NCBI GenBank assembly: GCA_022561895.1
Contig: JADFQH010000119.1
Span: forward strand, 1-8,488
Reading direction: 5' to 3'
Length of the DNA: 8,488 bases
DNA from: Methanobacteriota archaeon
GTDB taxonomy: Archaea > Halobacteriota > Halobacteria > Halobacteriales > Halalkalicoccaceae
Part shown: piece after piece, positions 1-5,941 of the stretch
Position numbering within the stretch: position 1 is the stretch's first letter
Layout of the letters: each line of letters starts with the position of its first letter
The notes under the pieces: model-generated
Told to the model about the DNA's origin: nothing
Databases searched by the model: none
The model's input: the letters and a program-made list of their open reading frames with translations, nothing else
Translations under genes and position numbers: made by a program

Positions 1-38
1 AAACAGCTCTCTCGGAGCGAGAAAGAAACCCTCGTTGA

Positions 39-601
39 CTACTGAGTCGTGTGTTCCGTGATCGGTTCCGGATCGATGAAAGCGTACTCGACGGCCTGTC
101 GGCCGAGTTTTCGAACCCGCTTTTCTAACTTCGCATCGAGGAACTCCCCCTCGGAATCGAACTGATCGCTCGCGTTTCGGATCCCGACTTGGTGGGGGAG
201 CGTCCAGCCGTGCATGGCCCGAACGCTCGCGCGGAGGTGTTCGAGGGTCGGACCAAAGGTCCCCCCGCCCGCTACCGCAAGCAGCCCTGTGGTTGTTTCC
301 TCGAACTCGTCGAACCCGCAGTAGTCGAGCGCGTTTTTGAGCGCCGCGGAGATCGTGCCGTGGTAGACCGGCGTTCCAAGAGAACTACATCGGCCTCGCG
401 GATCTCCCTCATCAGTTCCTCGGCGTCGGCGGTGTTCTCGGTGTCGGGATCGTAGACGGGAAGGTCGTACTCGCGGAGATCGAGCAATGCAACATCGCCG
501 CCCGCCTCGCGTGCGGCGTCGAGAGCGTGTTCGAGGGCGAGTCGCGTGTAGCTACCGTCCCGGAGGCTTCCGACGACAGCGACGATTCGAGGTGAGTCCA
601 T
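39..601 (-). pseudogene. NADPH-dependent FMN reductase-like flavoprotein, frameshifted
   Basis: The minus strand encodes a flavodoxin-fold protein of the NADPH-dependent FMN reductase family. The family reduces FMN, quinones or other acceptors with NAD(P)H in the cytoplasm. From the ATG at 601 the first 75 codons read well: a beta strand, then the phosphate-binding loop GSLRDGSYTR (residues 11-20) and YDLPVYDPD (45-53), ending in EADVVLL. The frame is then lost. One extra G in the GG at 376-377 would restore LGTPVYHGTISAALKNALDY, the family's second flavin-binding segment, followed by a GGGTFGP loop and a normal C-terminus ending at the stop at 39-41. The restored protein would be 187 residues, the usual family size. 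The downstream part keeps good coding character, so the lesion is either very recent or a sequencing error. The natural substrate cannot be read from the sequence. It diverges from the phosphohexomutase gene. Confidence 0.8.
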
Positions 602-621
602 AGCCTGACTACGTGTTGGGG

Positions 622-630
622 TAAGAAAAC
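622..630 (-). promoter_or_regulatory. possible TATA element for the FMN reductase-like gene
   Basis: Read on the minus strand, a T-rich GTTTTCTTA lies centred about 25 bases before the ATG at 601. This is the spacing expected for a TATA box of a leaderless haloarchaeal mRNA. The match is weak and rests on position and composition only. Confidence 0.3.
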
Positions 631-727
631 CACATTGAAAGACACTGTCGGCCGTAACTGTGTACGGATTCTCACTCCCCAGGGCGGCGAGAATCATGAA
701 CGACTTACAGCCGTCGGTATACCCTGC

Positions 728-737
728 CGATTTTTCC
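728..737 (+). promoter_or_regulatory. possible TATA element for the phosphohexomutase gene
   Basis: The T-run at 731-735 is centred 27 bases before the ATG at 760, the expected place for an archaeal TATA box with a leaderless start. No clear BRE is seen, and the 158-base divergent gap shows no other obvious operator. Confidence 0.3.
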
Positions 738-759
738 GCTCCGACCGCGATTCCCAACT

Positions 760-2130
760 ATGAACGCGATCAGCTTCGGGACCGATGGCTGGCGGGCACC
801 CCTCGACACGTTCACTATCGCGCGCGTGCGGATGGTCGGACAGGCCGTTGCGACCCATCTCAGAGAGGAGGGGTTCGACGATCCTGTCGCGGTCTGCTAT
901 GACGCCCGCGAATCCTCGCGTGGCTTTGCAGAGGAGCTCGCGCGCGTGCTGTGTGCGAACGGATTCGACGTACTCATGCCCGAACGTGACCGCCCGACGC
1001 CGCTTCTTTCGTGGGCTATTGTAGATCGAAAGCTCGCCGGTGGGCTGATGATCACAGCCTCACACAACCCTCCCGAGTACAACGGCGTGAAGTTCATTCC
1101 GAGCGATGGCGCGCCCGCACTCCCCGAAATCACCGACGCAATCGAGGCGAATCTCGCCGAACCCGACCCAGTTCCCGAAGCGGAGTGGGGGCGAGTCGAG
1201 GAGACTGATTTCGTCACGCCACACGCCGATCACGCGCTCGATCTCGTGGGAGAAAACCTCGATCTTTCCGTTGCCTACGATGCGATCCACGGCAGCGGTC
1301 GCGGCGTCACCGATAGCCTGCTCAAACGTGCGGGCGTGGACCTCATCCGCCTGCGCTGTGAAGACGACCCGACTTTTGGAGGTGTTTCACCCGAACCGAC
1401 CCGTGAAAATCTCGACGAGCTAATCGAGCGGGTCACGGAGGGAAGCGCCGATCTCGGAGTGGCGAACGACGGCGACGCGGACCGAGTCGCGGTGGTCACA
1501 CCCCATCGAGGACTGCTCGACGCGAACCTGCTCTTTGCCACCCTCTATGAGTACCTGCTCGAAACCGACTCGGGACCCGCGGTCAGAACCGTTTCGACGA
1601 CGTTTCTCATCGATCGGATTGCGAAGACCCACGGCGAGGGGACGGTCGAGGTCTCTGTGGGATTCAAATGGGTCGCGAAAGCGATGGCCGAGCACGATGC
1701 GCTGATCGGCGGCGAGGAGTCGGGCGGCTTTTCGATTCGGGGCCACGTCCGCGAGAAAGACGGCGTGCTGATCGCGCTGCTCGCGGCCGCCGCCCACGCC
1801 GAAGAGCCGCTCGACGAACGGGTGGATCGGCTGCTCGAAGCGCATGGAGAGATCAGCCAAGACAGAACGAGTATCGAGTGTCCCGACGAGGAGAAATCAG
1901 CGACTCTCGACGCGCTCGCGGAGGCGATCCCCGATTCGCTCGCGGGCGAGGAAATCGAGGACGTAAACACCGCGGACGGATTCAAACTCCTCCTCGAAAG
2001 CGGGTCGTGGCTACTCGTCCGTCCGAGTGGGACTGAACCCAAACTCCGGATCTACGCCGAAGCAGCGGGAAAGAATCGGGTCGAGGAGCTGTTGGACGCC
2101 GGTCGATCGTTGGTCAACAACGCCCGATAA
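760..2130 (+). CDS. phosphohexomutase (phosphoglucomutase/phosphomannomutase family)
   Basis: A 456-residue member of the alpha-D-phosphohexomutase superfamily, which moves phosphate between C1 and C6 (or the equivalent) of hexose or hexosamine phosphates through a phosphoserine enzyme. All four signature loops are present and in order: the N-terminal FGTDGWR (6-12); the catalytic serine loop TASHNP (99-104, Ser101); the Mg2+ loop DGDADR (237-242); the sugar-binding GEESGG (318-323); and the phosphate-binding RPSGTEPKLRIY (421-432). The length is that of the standard four-domain enzyme, so it should be active. The substrate (glucose-, mannose- or glucosamine-phosphate) cannot be fixed from these motifs. 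The likely role is in nucleotide-sugar supply for glycoproteins and exopolysaccharide. The ATG at 760 is chosen because it begins directly before the conserved FGTDG; an ATG at 696 is out of frame. It is followed by a separate promoter, so it is probably monocistronic. Confidence 0.93.
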   Translation: MNAISFGTDGWRAPLDTFTIARVRMVGQAVATHLREEGFDDPVAVCYDARESSRGFAEELARVLCANGFDVLMPERDRPTPLLSWAIVDRKLAGGLMITASHNPPEYNGVKFIPSDGAPALPEITDAIEANLAEPDPVPEAEWGRVEETDFVTPHADHALDLVGENLDLSVAYDAIHGSGRGVTDSLLKRAGVDLIRLRCEDDPTFGGVSPEPTRENLDELIERVTEGSADLGVANDGDADRVAVVTPHRGLLDANLLFATLYEYLLETDSGPAVRTVSTTFLIDRIAKTHGEGTVEVSVGFKWVAKAMAEHDALIGGEESGGFSIRGHVREKDGVLIALLAAAAHAEEPLDERVDRLLEAHGEISQDRTSIECPDEEKSATLDALAEAIPDSLAGEEIEDVNTADGFKLLLESGSWLLVRPSGTEPKLRIYAEAAGKNRVEELLDAGRSLVNNAR

Positions 2131-2149
2131 CACTGGATAATACCACTCA

Positions 2150-2158
2150 TTTATATAG
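2150..2158 (+). promoter_or_regulatory. TATA box of the tenA operon
   Basis: TTTATATAG is centred about 27 bases before the ATG at 2181, with no Shine-Dalgarno sequence between. This is the classic arrangement for a leaderless archaeal transcript. It sits in a short AT-rich gap of 50 bases between the phosphohexomutase stop and the first tenA gene, so the pair has its own promoter. Confidence 0.7.
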
Positions 2159-2180
2159 CGGTTGAAAACGAACCACGGGT

Positions 2181-2840
2181 ATGGCGTTCAGCGACGAGCT
2201 GCTCGAACTCGGCGAACCGATCTGGGCCGCCCAGAAGGACCATCCGTTCGTCACGGAGCTTGCGGCGGGCACCTTAGAGGAAGGCGCGTTTCTCCACTGG
2301 GTGAAACAGGATTATCTGTACTTGCTCGATTACGCCCGGACCTTCGCGATTGCTGGCGCACGCGCCCGCGACGAGGAGACGATGACCCATCTGATGGGGG
2401 TCGCTCATACGGTTCTCGACTACGAGATGGACCTCCACCGGGAGTTCGCCGCCGAGTACGGGCTTGCTCGAACCGATCTCGAAACCGTCGAGAAAACCCC
2501 CACCTGCGTCGCGTACACCAACTACCTACTTCGCGTCGCCTACAACGGTTCGCTCGCGGAGATCAGCGCCGCGGTCTACCCCTGCGGGCAGGGCTATCTC
2601 GACGTTGCAGCGCATATGGCCGATCTCGCCGAGGACGAACACCGATACACGCCGTTTATCGAAAAATACACCGACGAGGAGTTCTTCGAGGCCGTCGACT
2701 GGATGCGGGAGTTCGTCGACCGGTGTGGCGAGCGCTACCCCGGCGAACACGAGGCGATGCGCGAGGCGTTTCTTACCAGTGCTCGGCTCGAAGCCGCGTT
2801 CTGGGGAATGGCTTACACCGAAGAAGGATGGGAGATATGA
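2181..2840 (+). CDS. tenA: TenA-family aminopyrimidine aminohydrolase, cysteine type (TenA_C)
   Basis: A 219-residue all-helical TenA/THI-4 family protein. TenA_C enzymes hydrolyse the amino group of 4-amino-5-aminomethyl-2-methylpyrimidine to give HMP, salvaging the pyrimidine half of degraded thiamine. The residues known from Bacillus TenA line up almost number for number: Asp44 and Tyr47 in QDYLY, Tyr112 in AYTNYLL, the nucleophile Cys135 in YPCGQGY, Tyr163, and Glu204 in ARLEAAFW (Glu205 in Bacillus). The protein should therefore be catalytically complete. The ATG at 2181 is preceded by a well-placed TATA box. The stop overlaps the start of a second TenA gene by four bases (ATGA), so the two are translationally coupled. 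The function follows from the family and the intact active site. The actual substrate in this organism is inferred. Confidence 0.92.
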   Translation: MAFSDELLELGEPIWAAQKDHPFVTELAAGTLEEGAFLHWVKQDYLYLLDYARTFAIAGARARDEETMTHLMGVAHTVLDYEMDLHREFAAEYGLARTDLETVEKTPTCVAYTNYLLRVAYNGSLAEISAAVYPCGQGYLDVAAHMADLAEDEHRYTPFIEKYTDEEFFEAVDWMREFVDRCGERYPGEHEAMREAFLTSARLEAAFWGMAYTEEGWEI

Positions 2841-3523
2841 GCGACTCCTTCGAGGGCGAGATCCGTTTCAGCGAGTGGCTCCGAGAACGCTCCGAACCAG
2901 CGTGGGAGGAGGCGACCCGCCATCGGTTCGTCGAGGAACTCGGCGACGATGCGATCGATGACGAGGTCTTCAGGCGGTATCTCGTGCAGGATTACGCCTT
3001 CCTCGAACTCGGCGCGCGCACGACCGCGCTCGCGGTGAGTCAGGCTCCCTCGATGGAGGAGATGGCGAGACTGAGCCAGCAGCTCTCGGTGCTTACCGGC
3101 GGCGAGAACGACTACTTCCAGCGCGCGTTCGAGGAGCTGAGCGTTCCCGAAGACGAGTGGCACGACCCGGATCTACACGAGACGACCGCCACGTTTCTCG
3201 ACTTCATGCTCCGGTCGGCCCACGAGGGTAGCTACGAGGAAACCCTTACTACTACGCTGGCTGCCGAGTGGGTGTATCTCGACTGGGCAACATATCTCGA
3301 AAATCGGGAGCCAGAGCGCTGGTATCTCGATGAATGGATCGCAATCCACGCGACGTCCGAGTTCGAGGAGTACGTCGAGTGGCTCCGCAGTCAGTTGGAC
3401 ACCTACGGACCCGAGCTTTCCCCGCGTCGGCGGGCTCGTATCGCGGATCTGTTCTGCCGGACGGTCGATCTCGAGGTCGCGTTTTTCGAGATGGCTTATG
3501 ACTCCATCGGGAGTCGCCCGTGA
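2837..3523 (+). CDS. TenA-family protein lacking the catalytic cysteine (TenA_E type)
   Basis: A 228-residue TenA/THI-4 family protein, second in the tenA operon. The ATG at 2837 overlaps the upstream stop by four bases. The same frame stays open for a further 225 codons upstream, but that part is an Arg-rich shadow of the first tenA gene and is not coding. The fold signature is clear: QDYAFLELGARTTALA (51-66), the tail DLEVAFFEMAYD (211-222) with Glu213, and Asp52 matching the substrate-binding aspartate. The cysteine of the first protein is replaced by Glu144 in LAAEWVYLDWA, the hallmark of the TenA_E group. Plant TenA_E proteins have been shown to act on formylaminopyrimidine and aminopyrimidine without a cysteine, so this one may catalyse the preceding deformylation step or have a different substrate range. 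Its 3' end overlaps the convergent GNAT gene by 28 bases. Confidence 0.88.
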   Translation: MSDSFEGEIRFSEWLRERSEPAWEEATRHRFVEELGDDAIDDEVFRRYLVQDYAFLELGARTTALAVSQAPSMEEMARLSQQLSVLTGGENDYFQRAFEELSVPEDEWHDPDLHETTATFLDFMLRSAHEGSYEETLTTTLAAEWVYLDWATYLENREPERWYLDEWIAIHATSEFEEYVEWLRSQLDTYGPELSPRRRARIADLFCRTVDLEVAFFEMAYDSIGSRP

Positions 3524-3858
3524 TATCGATCGCCATCGCATTCGATCTCGAACCCGAGTGAGTCGTAGAAGGGCCGCACTTCGGATCGGAAATCGGCGGT
3601 AAGCGGACCGCGTTCTGCGGCCCGATCGACCAATGCTGAGCCGATCCCCTTCGCTCGGTGGGTTCGCGTAACGGCGATTACCTCGATGCGTGTTCCGTCG
3701 AGAACGAGCACGCCCCGGACGTGGCTCTCAGATACCGCGACCAGCACGTCACCGCCCGCGAGCGCTGCTCGAACATCGTGGGGATTCACGTCGAGCAGTG
3801 CGCTCTCCAGCACTCGCATGACTGCCTCGTATTCATCTCCCTCTGCTTTGCGGATCAT
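3496..3858 (-). CDS. small GNAT-family N-acetyltransferase
   Basis: A 120-residue GNAT-fold protein, which would transfer an acetyl group from acetyl-CoA to an amine. Motif A, the pyrophosphate-binding loop, is seen as IAVTRTHRAKGIGSALV with R68-A-K-G-I-G73. Motif B is PFYDSLGFEIE (96-106), the usual place of the catalytic-region tyrosine. At 120 residues it is short but near complete for a minimal GNAT domain. The substrate is unknown. The ATG at 3858 overlaps the stop of the upstream SAMP2-type gene by four bases (ATGA), so it is translated as the second cistron behind the ubiquitin-like modifier. Its last 28 bases are shared, antisense, with the end of the second tenA gene. A role in acetylating lysines or N-termini connected with SAMP modification is possible but is only suggested by the pairing. 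Confidence 0.88.
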   Translation of the reverse strand: MIRKAEGDEYEAVMRVLESALLDVNPHDVRAALAGGDVLVAVSESHVRGVLVLDGTRIEVIAVTRTHRAKGIGSALVDRAAERGPLTADFRSEVRPFYDSLGFEIECDGDRYHGRLPMES

Positions 3859-4052
3859 CCACCCTTGATCAGCCGGAGCACCTGTACGTGATCGGTCTCG
3901 ACGGGCTGGTCCTCGGGAACCGGACGACCGTCAACCATCACTGACACCTCGTGCGGGCTGAGACCGAGCTCCGAGAGCAGATCCGCGTAGGTGGGATCGG
4001 CAAGCGAGAGTTCATGTGAGCGCTCGCCAACGACCTCGACGGTGACGTTCAT
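3855..4052 (-). CDS. samp2: ubiquitin-like small archaeal modifier protein SAMP2
   Basis: A 65-residue beta-grasp protein of the ThiS/MoaD/ubiquitin-like group ending in LIKGG. The sequence (MNVTVEVVGE start, LSPHEVSVMVDGRPVPEDQPVE middle, VLRLIKGG end) closely matches what I recall of Haloferax volcanii SAMP2, which is 66 residues long. In that organism the C-terminal glycine is adenylated by the E1-like UbaA, after which SAMP2 is either joined to protein lysines or carries sulfur for tRNA wobble-uridine thiolation. The diglycine tail is fully exposed at the stop codon, so no processing is needed. A GTG 15 bases upstream (4067) is in frame, but the ATG at 4052 gives the family length and the conserved MNVTVE start. 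It is the first gene of a two-gene unit with a GNAT acetyltransferase, with a four-base overlap. No good TATA box is seen upstream. Confidence 0.92.
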   Translation of the reverse strand: MNVTVEVVGERSHELSLADPTYADLLSELGLSPHEVSVMVDGRPVPEDQPVETDHVQVLRLIKGG

Positions 4053-4129
4053 ACTGTTCGTTTGCACAGAGCGCGTTTCAGCGTGTCGGCGGGGCTCCGG
4101 GCTGTCATCGGGTTTGCGTGCCCCCAGCA

Positions 4130-4137
4130 GTTATATG
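4130..4137 (+). promoter_or_regulatory. TATA box of the universal stress protein gene
   Basis: GTTATATG is centred about 27 bases before the ATG at 4160, again without a Shine-Dalgarno sequence, which suggests a leaderless mRNA. It lies in the 107-base divergent gap between SAMP2 and the stress protein gene. Confidence 0.6.
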
Positions 4138-4159
4138 CCGGTTGGCCGAGTGATCCTAT

Positions 4160-4630
4160 ATGTACGAAACCGTTCTCGTCCCGGTCGACGGTAGCGAGCA
4201 GTCAGAACGAGCGGTCGATCACGCACTCGAGATCGCCGAGAAGTTCGAAAGCACCCTCCACGTGCTCCACGCCATCGATGATCGTGGATCGGGCCGCGCG
4301 GCCGAAGCCGTAAGCGAACTCTCCCGCAACGCCTCCGAACGACAAGAGATGAACGAGCGCCGAAAGCAGGCAGGAACCGAGCTGACCGACGGCGTCATCG
4401 AGCGCGCTCGCGAGGCGACCATCGACGCCGAAGCGGTCGTTCTGCGGGGCGATCCCGCCGAGGTGATCACGGACTACGCCGAACAGAAGGAGATCGGCCT
4501 GATCGTCCTCGGTGCGCGCGGGCGGAGTGCGGTCGGCAAGTTCCTCTTGGGGGATGTTGCGGGCAAGGTCGCACGCCATGCCACGACGCCAGTACTACTC
4601 GTCAGGCCCGACCAATATAGTAGCCGTTGA
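4160..4630 (+). CDS. universal stress protein UspA family
   Basis: A 156-residue single-domain Usp protein, a small cytoplasmic Rossmann-like fold that usually dimerises and often binds ATP. It is linked to survival under stress. The N-terminal strand MYETVLVPVDGSEQSERAVDHA carries the conserved aspartate (Asp10) and serine. The C-terminal nucleotide loop reads GARGRS...LLGDVAGKV: Gly118, Gly121 and Gly131 of the G-x2-G-x9-G(S/T) motif are kept, but the final Ser/Thr is Asp132. ATP binding may thus be weakened or altered. The central part (residues 42-72) is a long charged helix rich in Arg and Glu. The length is typical. It has its own TATA promoter, and the end is followed after 25 bases by a strong GC-rich palindrome. 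Confidence 0.93.
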   Translation: MYETVLVPVDGSEQSERAVDHALEIAEKFESTLHVLHAIDDRGSGRAAEAVSELSRNASERQEMNERRKQAGTELTDGVIERAREATIDAEAVVLRGDPAEVITDYAEQKEIGLIVLGARGRSAVGKFLLGDVAGKVARHATTPVLLVRPDQYSSR

Positions 4631-4655
4631 AACTGTTTACACACGTGTTGCACCC

Positions 4656-4684
4656 AGCGGCCAGCGCCATCGGCGCTGGCCGCT
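4656..4684. repeat. perfect 13-bp palindrome with 3-base loop
   Basis: AGCGGCCAGCGCC at 4656-4668 and its exact reverse complement at 4672-4684 are separated by ATC. As RNA this is a very stable GC-rich hairpin. It begins 25 bases after the stress protein stop. It has no T-run behind it on either strand, so it does not look like a standard terminator. It could be a transcript 3'-end stabiliser, a protein-binding site, or a subterminal hairpin of a decayed IS200/IS605-type element whose other end may lie near 4885. Confidence 0.85.
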
Positions 4685-4841
4685 TGACTGTCACCGCGAA
4701 GTTCCACCACCCAACCCGCTCGCGTCGGAGAGAATGGCAAGACGCCATGCTCGTCTACCGCGATACGAAGCAGGGATTGGTCGATGGGTGGGCTTCCGGC
4801 GAACTCGGTATGTCCGTGACCACCGCCAGCACCCCCAATAT

Positions 4842-4890
4842 CCTCTTCGGGGAATCCTCGTCCTTTGGGGCGGGGAGGATCTCAATATAG
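4842..4890 (+). mobile_element. possible right-end remnant of an IS200/IS605-type (TnpB) element
   Basis: The segment GGGGAATCCTCGTCC followed by a TTTG loop and GGGCGGGGAGGATCTCAAT resembles, from memory, the right end of haloarchaeal IS1341-type TnpB elements, which also forms the 3' scaffold of their guide (omega/reRNA). The stem pairs 4856-4863 with 4868-4875 over eight pairs, two of them G-U. The reading frame through it ends in GESSSFGAGRISI and a stop, and a similar short peptide run can appear at the ends of such elements. No recognisable TnpB body or zinc motif is found in the preceding 200 bases, so at most a scar or a MITE-like derivative is left. The rest of the 4631-4942 gap shows no gene I can support. 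Confidence 0.4.
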
Positions 4891-4905
4891 GACGATTGCC
4901 ACCGT

Positions 4906-4921
4906 CGAAACGCCCTTTTTT
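4906..4921 (+). promoter_or_regulatory. possible BRE/TATA element for the beta-RFAP synthase-like gene
   Basis: CGAAA at 4906-4910 followed by a six-T run at 4916-4921 lies about 22-37 bases before the ATG at 4943. This resembles the haloarchaeal purine-rich BRE followed by a T-rich TATA box. The same T-run could instead terminate transcripts coming from the stress protein side; the sequence alone does not decide. Confidence 0.4.
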
Positions 4922-4942
4922 CACGGCCGCGAACGCTCGTCA

Positions 4943-5917
4943 ATGGCAGTTCGGGTTACAACCACTGGAAGGATTCATTTCGGTTTCCAGAACCTCTCGC
5001 TCGCTCACGAGCGTCTGTACGGCAGTCTCGGGGTAGCGGTAGAACAGCCGCGACTCGTCGTCGACTGTGAGCGCGCCGACGGAATCCATACTGAGCACCC
5101 CGACGCGGAACGCTATGCTCGAGGAGTGGTCGATCTGCTCGACGTTCCCGGCGCGCGAATCTCGGTCCGAGAGGCGCTTCCACGTCATATCGGTTTCGGC
5201 AGCGGAACCCAGTTCGCCGCAGCAGTGCTCTCGGGGATCGCCCGCGTATACGGTCACGATCCCTGTCTACGAGAGCGCGCTCCGCTGCTCGGCCGGGGCG
5301 GGCGAAGCGGCGTCGGAATCGCCACCTTTCAAACCGGTGGTTTCGTCCTCGACGCTGGCCACCCGGCGACCCGCTTTACCGCAGAACGCCCCCGCGACGG
5401 CACGTGGACCGTTCCGCCGGTCATTGCTCGCCACTCGATCCCCGACTCGTGGCGATTTCTGCTCGTCATTCCCGACAGCGAACCCGGAAAAAGTGGGAAA
5501 AAAGAGGACGAAGATATGCGCTCGGTCGTCGAGCGCGCAAGTCCGGGGATCGCGGACGAGATCACCGCGATATGTGCTCGAAAAGTGCTGCCCGCGATCG
5601 CCGAGGACGACCTCTCGACCTTTGGCGCGGGCGTCACAGAGATCGGGCGGCTCAACGGCGCGTGGTACGCCGACACACAGGGTGGGGTGTATCGCCCGCC
5701 GGTCGGCGAGATCGTCCGCGAACTCGAATCCGACCGGGCGATCGATGGTGCGGGTCAGTCCTCGTGGGGTCCGGTCGTCTACGGGGTCACCGATCGGGAA
5801 CGGGGGGCAACAGCCCGCGAGGTGGGCCAACGCGCGCTCGCTGCGGCGGGCGTCGGTGGGGAGGTTCACGTGGTCGCGGGCCGGAACGACGGTGCAAAAA
5901 TCGGCCACAAGGATTAA
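4943..5917 (+). CDS. beta-ribofuranosylaminobenzene 5'-phosphate synthase family protein (GHMP fold)
   Basis: A 324-residue GHMP-kinase-fold protein of the beta-RFAP synthase family. In methanogens this enzyme joins 4-hydroxybenzoate (or p-aminobenzoate) to PRPP with loss of CO2 and PPi, the first committed step to the arylamine part of methanopterin. Features seen are the N-terminal TTTGRIHFGFQNLS (6-19); the GHMP loop LPRHIGFGSGTQFA (79-92); the family signature RSGVGIATFQTGGFVLDAGH (121-140); and a C-terminal GQSSWGPVVYGV (271-282). The frame is open from 4865, but the ATG at 4943 starts right before the conserved VTTTGRIHFGF strand and gives the family's usual length. Haloarchaea are generally thought to use folate-type C1 carriers, so the product here is uncertain. 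A stretch GKSGKKEDEDM (182-192) is very hydrophilic. The RecA-like gene follows after 24 bases and may be co-transcribed. Confidence 0.85.
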   Translation: MAVRVTTTGRIHFGFQNLSLAHERLYGSLGVAVEQPRLVVDCERADGIHTEHPDAERYARGVVDLLDVPGARISVREALPRHIGFGSGTQFAAAVLSGIARVYGHDPCLRERAPLLGRGGRSGVGIATFQTGGFVLDAGHPATRFTAERPRDGTWTVPPVIARHSIPDSWRFLLVIPDSEPGKSGKKEDEDMRSVVERASPGIADEITAICARKVLPAIAEDDLSTFGAGVTEIGRLNGAWYADTQGGVYRPPVGEIVRELESDRAIDGAGQSSWGPVVYGVTDRERGATAREVGQRALAAAGVGGEVHVVAGRNDGAKIGHKD

Positions 5918-5931
5918 CCGGTCCTCTCAGG

Positions 5932-5941
5932 ATAGTTATAT
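5932..5941 (+). promoter_or_regulatory. TATA-like sequence abutting a start codon
   Basis: ATAGTTATAT runs directly into the ATG at 5942. By sequence it resembles the other TATA boxes in this window. By position, a transcript started from it would begin about 15-20 bases inside the RecA-like gene. It may therefore be chance AT-richness at a translation start. Confidence 0.25.

Noticed and set aside
10..22. Short TCTCG/CGAGA hairpin beyond the FMN reductase-like gene as a terminator
   Set aside because: It has a five-pair stem only, with no convincing U-run after it in the direction of transcription.
2162..2836. In-frame upstream extension of the second tenA gene (225 codons)
   Set aside because: It is Arg-rich shadow sequence of the first tenA gene. 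The first conserved TenA residues start after the ATG at 2837, and the family length matches that start.
4053..4067. Five-residue N-terminal extension of SAMP2 from a GTG at 4067
   Set aside because: The ATG at 4052 gives the family's MNVTVE start and a length of 65, close to known SAMP2.
4627..4890. Possible 87-codon gene starting at TTG over the stress protein stop
   Set aside because: It has a weak start, no recognisable domain, runs through a perfect palindrome, and ends in what looks like an element end; it is not supported as a gene.
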